From Corynebacterium pseudotuberculosis (GTDB lineage: Bacteria; Actinomycetota; Actinomycetes; Mycobacteriales; Mycobacteriaceae), in NCBI RefSeq assembly GCF_002155265.1, contig NZ_CP021251.1, positions 1,736,001 through 1,800,000 on the forward strand: a stretch of DNA of 64,000 bases. Direction: 5' to 3'. This document shows, in pieces, positions 57,432 to 64,000 of the stretch (positions are counted from its first letter, which is position 1; the number at the start of each line of letters is the position of its first letter). Both the position numbers and the translations under genes were made by a program. Below the pieces are notes generated by a model, which was given only the letters and a program-made list of their open reading frames with translations, was not told where the DNA came from and searched no databases.

Positions 57432-57668
57432 ACAGAGATCTCAATCATTCTCAGGACTAAAACAAGCCTTATCTAGGCTTCCAGAACGAACTAACAGTAC
57501 ACCGCTTCTATTAAAAATATGTATTGGAAAACACATGTTTTTCTTACATATCCCATGCGGTCGTCGCAACTGCTTACCAAATATCAAATTTCGAGGAGAA
57601 CCAAAGGCCTCCTTAGAACGTCAATTTATTAAGTACCAACGTAGTCATCCAGCTACCATAAGTAAGCA

Positions 57669-58508
57669 ATGTGCGAAAATAAATCTAATTTCCGAAGCTC
57701 AAATGCCGTGTCTCAAGCCTTTGTGCCACCACTTAATGCACCTCCAATTTCCCAACGAGATGCCCCTAAATTCCATAGTCGCGAACACCGCAACCTTTCA
57801 GCTCGTGCATTTGAGTCAGGAGCATACGACTATCACAAAGCTCGCCCCTCTTACCCCACAGAGGCTCTTGACCTGTTAGAGTCTTCTACCAGCGCGAAGC
57901 TTCTCGACGTAGGATGCGGTACGGGTAAACTCACCGAGCAACTTAAAGAACGCGGACATCACGTCTTAGCTCTGGATCCCAGCGAAGACATGGTACGAAC
58001 TTTACAAAGCCATCTTGCGGTACCCGCATGGATCGCAACAGCAGAGAATACCTCTGTAAAAAGTGGCGCTTTTGATGCAATCACTTGCGCCCAGACATGG
58101 CATTGGCTTGATGCAGCCCTTGCGTCCCAGGAGTTCGATAGGATCACTGGCCCATTAGGTCAAATATTACTTATTTGGAATACTTTGGATGTATCTATCC
58201 CCTGGGTTCACCGACTATCCCGCATTATGCATTCTGGAGACACCCTCAAAGAAGGATTCACCCCTACTTTCTACGACCCTTGGTTTGTCAAAAAAGAAGT
58301 TCGATTGAAATGGTCTCAACCCATGACCACCACATCTATCCATCTGCTTACACATACTCGCTCATATTGGCTCAGATCTTCAGAAAAAACTCGAGAAAAA
58401 GTTACATCTAATCTTTCCTGGTACCTCAATGAACACCTTGGTTTTTCAGATACAGATCTAATAGAGCTTCCGTACCGGTGCGATGCTTTTTTATTGTCCA
58501 AAGCGTAG
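57669..58508 (+). CDS. Class I SAM-dependent methyltransferase, substrate unknown
   Basis: A 279-aa protein with a non-conserved first 50 residues. A methyltransferase domain follows: FESGAYDYHKARPSYPTEAL near residue 50, KLLDVGCGTGKLTEQLKERG (motif I) near 77, VLALDPSEDMV (motif II) and AITCAQTWHWLD (motif IV region, near 140). This resembles the UbiE/Coq5-like or trans-aconitate methyltransferase relatives found in fungi and actinobacteria. The ATG at 57669 lacks a clear ribosome site, so the start may be further in. It stands alone between divergent and convergent neighbours. Confidence 0.82.
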   Translation: MCENKSNFRSSNAVSQAFVPPLNAPPISQRDAPKFHSREHRNLSARAFESGAYDYHKARPSYPTEALDLLESSTSAKLLDVGCGTGKLTEQLKERGHHVLALDPSEDMVRTLQSHLAVPAWIATAENTSVKSGAFDAITCAQTWHWLDAALASQEFDRITGPLGQILLIWNTLDVSIPWVHRLSRIMHSGDTLKEGFTPTFYDPWFVKKEVRLKWSQPMTTTSIHLLTHTRSYWLRSSEKTREKVTSNLSWYLNEHLGFSDTDLIELPYRCDAFLLSKA

Positions 58509-58534
58509 ATAGCAAACAGATTTTTTAATATACA

Positions 58535-58576
58535 AAAGCTCAGCGCCACGTTCTTCATTGTGTGGCGCTGAGCTTT
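58535..58576. terminator. Bidirectional terminator
   Basis: Fifteen-base perfect arms AAAGCTCAGCGCCAC (58535-58549) and GTGGCGCTGAGCTTT (58562-58576), between the convergent methyltransferase and dcu-type genes. Confidence 0.92.
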
Positions 58577-58601
58577 GCTTTAGGCACTTCGGTTTAGACT
58601 T

Positions 58602-59987
58602 TTAAAGCAAGATTTGGGCCAAGAGAGTACCAATTATGCAGGAAGTGATCACGCAGATAAATCCTGGAATGATAAACGAATGATTAATCACGAATTTACC
58701 GATACGCGTGGTACCTGTCTTATCAAATCCAATACACGCTAGGTCCGATGGATAGGTTGGCAGGATAAAGTAACCATAAGCAGCGCCGATAAAACCGATA
58801 ACAGTTTCCGGGCTCACGCCTAGCTTCAAACCAAGCGGAACAATGGCCACAATTGCTGCGCCTTGAGAATTCACCAGTTTAGAAACAATAAGCAGGACGA
58901 CCGCGTATGCCCATGCATGGTTTTGCACAACACCACTAAGCCCCTCAACAAGCTTATCCAGGTGTGCCTGGAAGAAGGTGTCAGCCATCCAAGCCACACC
59001 AAACACTGAGAAGACAGCAGTCATGCCAGCTTTGAACACAGTTGTCGAGGCAACTTTTCCAGCATCTGCCTTGCAGAACAACATGATGCAGGCACCAGCG
59101 ACAAGCATAATCATCTGAATAACCAAATTCATTGACAATGCCTTCAAATCGCCATTCTTAGCTGGGAAGCTTGGACGTAACCATTCCGCGGCTCCAAGAA
59201 TCACCACAAGAACGATCGCGGCTAGGAAAATGTATGTGGCTCGATAAGCACTCTTTTCAAATTTCTGCCCGATAAGCGAATGCGAATCCCCATAAACTGT
59301 CTCTTTGAAAGCTGGATCTTTGAGACGCTCCTGGAATTCCTCGTCTTTATCCAAGTCTTTACCACGACGTAAAGACCATAGAGCAGCAACGAGCACACCG
59401 CTCAACGACGCGGGTAGTGCGACTGCAAGGATCTGAGGAATAGAAAAAGCTGCGCCCGTCACTCCCGCGTTTTCCGCAAGAATTGACGCAAGAGACACCA
59501 TAGCTACGGATACAGGCGAGGCGGTAATACCCATCTGTGCCGCTGTAGAGGAAACCGCCATGGGGCGTTCTGGACGAATGTTCGTTTTCACCGCGATGTC
59601 ATCGATAATCGGGAACATCGTGTACACAACATGTCCCGTTCCACATAAAACGGTTAGAGTCCACGTGGTGATGGGCGCCAAGATCGTGATGCGCTCAGGA
59701 TGTTTACGCAGGATCCGTTCAGCAAACTGCATCATCACATCAAGGCCTTTTGCCTGCTGCAACGTCGCCGCGCATCCAATCACAGCGATAATCGTCAACA
59801 TGACCGATACCGGTGGATCTCCCGGTTTAAGACCAAAGAGGAATGTCAGGATAAGAAGACCGATACCGGAAATTAAACCTAACCCCATGCCGCCATATCG
59901 TGTTCCCAACACGAGGCAGGCGAGAATGAGGATTACTTGAATACTAGTGGCAAACCCCGACATCGGATCGAGGATTGTTGCGAGCAT
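58602..59987 (-). CDS. Anaerobic C4-dicarboxylate transporter (DcuA/DcuB family)
   Basis: Exchange or uptake of fumarate, malate, succinate or aspartate. The protein has 461 aa from the ATG at 59987, which has GAAAGGGGC upstream; the frame opens at 60071. There are about ten membrane helices. Family blocks are CLVLGTRYGGMGLGLISGIGL near residue 25, LCGTGHVVYTMFPIIDDIA near 110 and ERPMAVSSTAAQMGITASPVS near 140. GAAYGYFILPTYPSDLACIGFDKTG is near the end. Whether it is the DcuA or DcuB type cannot be told. It stands alone; the leader carries an inverted repeat that may be an operator. Confidence 0.92.
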   Translation of the reverse strand: MLATILDPMSGFATSIQVILILACLVLGTRYGGMGLGLISGIGLLILTFLFGLKPGDPPVSVMLTIIAVIGCAATLQQAKGLDVMMQFAERILRKHPERITILAPITTWTLTVLCGTGHVVYTMFPIIDDIAVKTNIRPERPMAVSSTAAQMGITASPVSVAMVSLASILAENAGVTGAAFSIPQILAVALPASLSGVLVAALWSLRRGKDLDKDEEFQERLKDPAFKETVYGDSHSLIGQKFEKSAYRATYIFLAAIVLVVILGAAEWLRPSFPAKNGDLKALSMNLVIQMIMLVAGACIMLFCKADAGKVASTTVFKAGMTAVFSVFGVAWMADTFFQAHLDKLVEGLSGVVQNHAWAYAVVLLIVSKLVNSQGAAIVAIVPLGLKLGVSPETVIGFIGAAYGYFILPTYPSDLACIGFDKTGTTRIGKFVINHSFIIPGFICVITSCIIGTLLAQILL

Positions 59988-60071
59988 GGATGCCCCTTTC
60001 AGCGAAGAACAGACTAGTTTCTCTCCCCTAGGAAGACTCTCAGTCGTTGTCGAACCCAGCTTAAAGCGCAT

Positions 60072-60321
60072 CCAAATACGTCACAAAATTAATATATAGA
60101 GACATATTTCACTGTCTCTCAATTTGGCAATACTCGTTTGACCATTGAGTTCTAGTTACAAAAAGTCCTGCAGGCACCAGCAAAAACATCTAGAGCATCC
60201 ACATTTTTCAAGAAAAATAACTTTGTTATGCGATTTTTTAGCAAGAACGATTATGCAAAATCATTAACACGTTGCATTATAAGTACCCCCACCTTGAGGG
60301 GCTCAATTTTTACAGAATAAA
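60072..60321. other. Leader/promoter region of the dcu-type gene with an inverted repeat
   Basis: AGAGACA (60098-60104) and TGTCTCT (60113-60119) form a perfect 7-bp inverted repeat with an 8-nt spacer about 110 nt upstream of the dcu start. It could be a regulator site or a leader hairpin. The remainder is AT-rich with no gene. Confidence 0.45.
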
Positions 60322-60364
60322 AAGATGAGGTCATATCCTCTCAAGGAGAATATGACCTCATCTT
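60322..60364. terminator. Terminator of the der operon
   Basis: AAGATGAGGTCATAT and ATATGACCTCATCTT form 15-bp arms, with an extra CTC/GAG pairing inside the loop. It is 15 nt past the der stop on the minus strand. Confidence 0.9.
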
Positions 60365-60378
60365 GAACTACAGCAGCA

Positions 60379-62001
60379 TTATTTTTGAGATCGTCTTTCA
60401 CGCACCCTAACGGCGATTTTTACTGGAGTTCCTTCAAAGCCAAATGACTCTCGGAATTTACGTTCCAGATAACGGCGATAGCCGGCATCCAAGAATCCGG
60501 TTGTGAACAGCACAATCGTTGGAGGTTGGGTAGTTGCCTGAGTAGCAAACAAAACGCGAGGGACTCGCCCACCTTTCATTGGCGGAGGATTTTGTGCAAT
60601 AGTTGCACGCAACCAGGTATTGAGTTGACCTGTGCTTACTCGTTTATCCCAGTTTTCAAGAGCCTCAAGCATATATGGCTCTAGCTTTTGCAAAGCACGA
60701 CCAGTTTTCGCAGAAATATTAACGCGCTTTACCCATGGAATATGGGCCAGCTGCTGATCAATTTCTCGATCCAGCTCCCACCGGCGGTCTTCATCCATCA
60801 AGTCCCATTTGTTAAAGACAAGCACTAAGGCTTTGCCTGCCTCAAGGATCATGGCCAATACTCGTTGGTCCTGCTCGGATACTGGTTCAGAGGAGTCGAT
60901 CATGAATACGCAGACCTCCGCAGCGTCAATGACACCGCGGGTACGCAATGACGCGTAGTATTCATGCCCCTGAGCGTTCTTGACTTTCTTGCGGAGACCA
61001 GCAGTATCAATAAACTTCCACAGTTTTTGGTCTAACTGCACCAGCGAGTCAACAGGATCAACAGTAGTTCCAGAGGCGTTGTCTACCACCGAACGATCTT
61101 CACCAGAAATCTTGTTGAGCAAGGAAGACTTGCCAACATTCGGTTTGCCCACCAAAGCAACACGACGGGGTCCCTCCACGATCGATGCCGATCTAGGCTC
61201 TTCTGGGAAAGCCGCCAGTACTTGTTCTAAGACATCAGCGCCACCACGACCATGCTGTGCAGAAACCGGCCAAGGATCCCCCAGGGCCAAAGCGTAAAAC
61301 TCTGCCATGTCTGCATATTGGCTATCGGAATCAAACTTATTTGCTACGAGCAATACGGGAACCTCAGCGCGTTGAAGTTTACGAGCCATCACAGAATCGG
61401 TCTCAGTGATGCCAACTTTAGTATCCACTACCATGATGATGACATCGGCCGTAGCCATGGCTACTTCTGCTTGACGAGCAATCGCGCCATGGATCCCCTT
61501 TACATTGGGATCCCAACCGCCAGTATCCTGAACCCAAAATCGCTGTCCGCCCCAGTCCGCCAGATAAGAAACTCGGTCTCGGGTAACACCTGGGAAATCC
61601 TCAACAACTGCTTCTCTGCGCCCCAGGAAACGATTGACCAGAGAAGATTTTCCTACGTTTGGACGCCCTACAATCGCAACAGTGCAGAGGTTCTCGCGGG
61701 TAACACCTTCAGCATCAATGCCAAAGCTCCGCTCGAGCTCCTCCCAGTCCTCCTCCCCATAGTCTTCTCCAAAATCAGGCTCGGCGAACTCGGACTCATC
61801 AAAAACAAAGTTCTTTGATTCATCCGTTGAAAACTCAAAGTTGTAGTCGTTTTCATCAAAATCAGAAGCTGCATAGCCGCCGCCTGGGACCACTACGTCC
61901 TCTTCAGCGAAGACCCCCGCCGCATCCATCTCTCCATGCGGTGTGTGATAGACAAAGGTTGTCTCATCGTTGTCTTCTTGAGATATACGTTTATCACTCA
62001 T
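60379..62001 (-). CDS. der: Ribosome-assembly GTPase Der (EngA)
   Basis: Double GTPase needed for 50S subunit maturation. The 540-aa protein has an acidic N-terminal extension of about 100 residues typical of actinobacteria. GTPase 1 follows ([12 protein letters not shown] near 112, DTGGW, NKFD near 220), then GTPase 2 ([12 protein letters not shown] near 286, DTAGL, NKWD near 400) and a C-terminal KH-like domain. It overlaps the end of cmk by 8 nt and is last in the scpB-rluB-cmk-der unit. Confidence 0.95.
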   Translation of the reverse strand: MSDKRISQEDNDETTFVYHTPHGEMDAAGVFAEEDVVVPGGGYAASDFDENDYNFEFSTDESKNFVFDESEFAEPDFGEDYGEEDWEELERSFGIDAEGVTRENLCTVAIVGRPNVGKSSLVNRFLGRREAVVEDFPGVTRDRVSYLADWGGQRFWVQDTGGWDPNVKGIHGAIARQAEVAMATADVIIMVVDTKVGITETDSVMARKLQRAEVPVLLVANKFDSDSQYADMAEFYALALGDPWPVSAQHGRGGADVLEQVLAAFPEEPRSASIVEGPRRVALVGKPNVGKSSLLNKISGEDRSVVDNASGTTVDPVDSLVQLDQKLWKFIDTAGLRKKVKNAQGHEYYASLRTRGVIDAAEVCVFMIDSSEPVSEQDQRVLAMILEAGKALVLVFNKWDLMDEDRRWELDREIDQQLAHIPWVKRVNISAKTGRALQKLEPYMLEALENWDKRVSTGQLNTWLRATIAQNPPPMKGGRVPRVLFATQATTQPPTIVLFTTGFLDAGYRRYLERKFRESFGFEGTPVKIAVRVRERRSQK

Positions 62002-62710
62002 TGGAGTTCCTTTCAGAAGAGCGTTTGATGAGCGCGATTATTGTTTCGATCACTTGTTCAAGGGACAGCTCAGAAGAGTCTACGATCACCGCGTCAGCGG
62101 CAGGTCGCAGAGGATCGACAGCACGAGTCGAGTCAATATGATCCCGCTTTTTCACGTCCTCTAAGACATCTTCATAATTCACCGTTCGGCCAGCCTCCCG
62201 GTCTTGTTCAAAACGCCGAGTGGCCCGGACCTCCGGGGAAGCAGTAAGAAAAATCTTGACAGGCGCATCAACTAAGACATTCGTTCCAATGTCACGTCCA
62301 TCAAGAATGCAGCGTTGCGCGGCGGAAGCTAAACGACGCTGCAACGCAACCAAATTAGTACGAACTGCAGGATTGGCTGAAACCTCAGAAACGTTTCTGG
62401 TTACCTCAGCCCCACGAATCCCTGAAGCAACATCTTCACCATCAAGGATGACACTGCGCGAAGCAGGATCATCATTAATTGCCAAAGGAAGCTTTTCCGT
62501 TGCCTTTGCTACTGCTTCGCAATCACGTGGATCAATGTTCTGGCGTAAGACATGCAGCGTAGCCACACGATACATCGCGCCAGTATCTAAGTACTTAGCT
62601 CCAAGCTCAGCCGCAATTGCACGGCATACCGTTGATTTTCCGGCGCCCGATGGACCGTCGATAGCAACGATCAGTCCGTTTCCCGGCATATTAGAAAGCT
62701 GTTTGTTCAT
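61994..62710 (-). CDS. cmk: Cytidylate kinase
   Basis: Phosphorylates CMP and dCMP with ATP. The protein has 238 aa: P-loop [20 protein letters not shown] near residue 15, [12 protein letters not shown] near 41, and the CMP-specific insert region with [20 protein letters not shown] and [11 protein letters not shown] near 137. An in-frame ATG at codon 8 ([12 protein letters not shown]) is an alternative start. It lies 8 nt after rluB and overlaps der by 8 nt. Confidence 0.95.
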   Translation of the reverse strand: MNKQLSNMPGNGLIVAIDGPSGAGKSTVCRAIAAELGAKYLDTGAMYRVATLHVLRQNIDPRDCEAVAKATEKLPLAINDDPASRSVILDGEDVASGIRGAEVTRNVSEVSANPAVRTNLVALQRRLASAAQRCILDGRDIGTNVLVDAPVKIFLTASPEVRATRRFEQDREAGRTVNYEDVLEDVKKRDHIDSTRAVDPLRPAADAVIVDSSELSLEQVIETIIALIKRSSERNSNE

Positions 62711-62718
62711 AGAAGTAT

Positions 62719-63798
62719 TTACATCCCCACAGCTTTATAAAGACTTGCAAGCTCACTGCTATTAAGGGCACGGACTGCACCTGGCGTTTGTTCGCCCAAC
62801 TGGATCGTATGAATCTTAGTGCGCACAAGCCTCTCCACAGGGAAACCAGCCGTCTTGAGCATTCTGCGGACAATATGCTTCCGCCCCTCATGCAGCTCAA
62901 TACGAATAAGAGACTTGCCTTGGTGAGCATCCACGATCTGCACAAAATCAGCCTTTGCAGGACCATCATCCAATTCAATGCCATCACGGAGCTGCTTTAT
63001 TAGACGTTTGTCAGCCTCACCCAGAACGGTGGCCAAATAAGTTTTAGTCACCTCATACTTGGGATGCATTAGACGGTTGGCCAGCTCACCATCATTGGTA
63101 AGAAGCAAAAGTCCCTCTGTGGCAGCATCAAGACGCCCCACGTGAAATAGACGTTGACCAGCAGCGATTCTTTCCCCCACAATATCGCCGACGCATGGCC
63201 GTCCCATATCGTCGCTCATAGTAGATTGCAGTCCGCGCGGCTTATTGAGCACAAAATACTGCATGTCTTCATTAACGTTGATACGAACACCATCAACCCT
63301 AATGATATCCGCGTGGGGATTTACACGAACTCCCTGCGTAAGAACGATTTTTCCGTTGACCTCGATGCGGCCAGCATCAATGAGTATCTCTGCGTGGCGT
63401 CGCGAAGCTACCCCAGCTTGTGCGAGTACTTTCTGCAGGCGAATGCCTTCTCCCGTTGGGCTTCCAAAATCACGTTGTTCAACGTTTTGGCGTTTAGCCG
63501 GACGCGCATTAGACAGAAGCATTTCTGAAGGACGTTCTTTCTTTTGCTTCTGTGGTCTAGCCTTTTTAGTGCTTTCCATCGGCTTATTGTTCCGACGGAA
63601 ACCATAGGATTCTCGAGTATTCTCCCCAGCACGCGAACCCTCAGATCCACGAGTTCGGCCTCCACGTGCAGCGCGGTTACTGTTTTCTCGGTTGCTTGTT
63701 TCTGTACGCCTGGGGTTTTCACCACGCCTACCGCGGTTGTCTTCGCGGCCTCGGCGGGCTCTATCCGGTGTGCCATCTCGGCGAGCGGTTCGTGTCAC
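62719..63798 (-). CDS. rluB: 23S rRNA pseudouridine synthase RluB-type
   Basis: Makes pseudouridine in 23S rRNA. The protein has 359 aa from the GTG at 63798 (VTRTARRDGTP, AGGAC upstream); the frame opens at 63840. About 100 residues of very basic, Arg/Asn/Gly-rich leader come first. An S4 RNA-binding domain follows (RLQKVLAQAGVASRRHAEILI), then the synthase domain with the catalytic Asp in GRLDAATEGLLLLTNDGEL. The ending LHEGRKHIVRRMLKTAGFPV is typical of the RsuA/RluB group. The basic leader probably aids rRNA binding. Second in the leftward scpB-rluB-cmk-der run. Confidence 0.92.
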   Translation of the reverse strand: MTRTARRDGTPDRARRGREDNRGRRGENPRRTETSNRENSNRAARGGRTRGSEGSRAGENTRESYGFRRNNKPMESTKKARPQKQKKERPSEMLLSNARPAKRQNVEQRDFGSPTGEGIRLQKVLAQAGVASRRHAEILIDAGRIEVNGKIVLTQGVRVNPHADIIRVDGVRINVNEDMQYFVLNKPRGLQSTMSDDMGRPCVGDIVGERIAAGQRLFHVGRLDAATEGLLLLTNDGELANRLMHPKYEVTKTYLATVLGEADKRLIKQLRDGIELDDGPAKADFVQIVDAHQGKSLIRIELHEGRKHIVRRMLKTAGFPVERLVRTKIHTIQLGEQTPGAVRALNSSELASLYKAVGM

Positions 63799-63897
63799 GA
63801 TACGTCCTATCGTTAGAAATTGTATGCGGTTATAAAGCACTGGCCACCTTAGCCGAATAACTCGATACTAGCTAATTGTGGCTTAGAGACCGAAGTG

Positions 63898-64000
63898 CTA
63901 AAGAAGCTCATCGATGCTATCCATATCGGGCAAAAGAGGAGCTAATTCCGGAAGATGCTCAAGGGAATCAATACCTAGGAGTTCTAGAAAAAGCTCAGTC
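63898..64000 (-). CDS. scpB: Segregation and condensation protein B, C-terminal end only
   Basis: Only the last 33 codons are inside the window: TELFLELLGIDSLEHLPELA and PLLPDMDSIDELL, then TAG at 63898-63900. The sequence and the position just before rluB match the tail of ScpB, a partner of SMC-ScpA in chromosome organisation. Too short for the ScpB fold to be seen, so the call rests on the tail pattern and gene order. Confidence 0.75.
   Translation of the reverse strand, partial: TELFLELLGIDSLEHLPELAPLLPDMDSIDELL

Overview
The window looks like chromosomal DNA of a Corynebacterium, most likely of the C. diphtheriae / ulcerans / pseudotuberculosis group. Grounds for this are RbpA, OdhI, FtsR and SecA2 in their usual actinobacterial order, the lnt-ppm1 pair, a ciu-type siderophore locus, a sortase-anchored DUF5979-repeat surface protein, and a scpB-rluB-cmk-der run. 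Species is an inference and was not tested.

Layout. 1-9.8 kb: cobalamin (corrin) synthesis. cobL (5' end outside the window), cobM and cobK run rightward. cobG-cobH-cobIJ run leftward with 4-nt overlaps. cobN runs rightward behind a cobalamin riboswitch. 9.9-14.9 kb: envelope genes (fxsA-like, lnt, ppm1, a YceI-like protein, a small membrane protein) around rbpA. 15-28.7 kb: an MHS-type transporter, a CFA-synthase-like gene with a lost SAM motif, ndh, two methyltransferases/thioesterases, corA, gnd, a DEAD-box helicase, two CNNM/CorC-type membrane proteins and a frame-broken DNA glycosylase-like gene. 28.7-37.5 kb: a VWA protein, then the leftward secA2-odhI-ftsR-DUF151-merR block, an alpha/beta hydrolase-OsmC fusion and a SEC-C protein.

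37.6-44.9 kb is an accessory segment that starts at a tRNA-Pro(GGG). It holds a decayed tyrosine integrase, about 600 bp without genes, a large cell-wall adhesin gene broken by two opposite 1-nt frameshifts (one in an A8 tract), and a decayed IS110-family element with recognisable 9-bp ends and the non-coding leader where a bridge RNA would lie.

44.9-53.4 kb: a complete NIS-siderophore unit read leftward (binding lipoprotein, two permeases, ATPase, double-domain IucA/IucC synthetase, MFS exporter), with a candidate DtxR operator at its start. 53.5-57.4 kb: an aminoacyl-phosphatidylglycerol synthase-like protein and a membrane-anchored esterase. 57.7-64 kb: a methyltransferase, a Dcu-type C4-dicarboxylate carrier, der, cmk, rluB and the 3' end of scpB.

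Most convergent gene ends carry strong inverted repeats that act as two-way terminators. I saw no CRISPR array, rRNA or intact prophage. No clearly new multi-gene system could be shown. The items most worth checking are the A8-tract adhesin, the IS110 remnant, a structured intergenic stretch near 14.95-15.06 kb, and the CFA-synthase homologue without a SAM motif.
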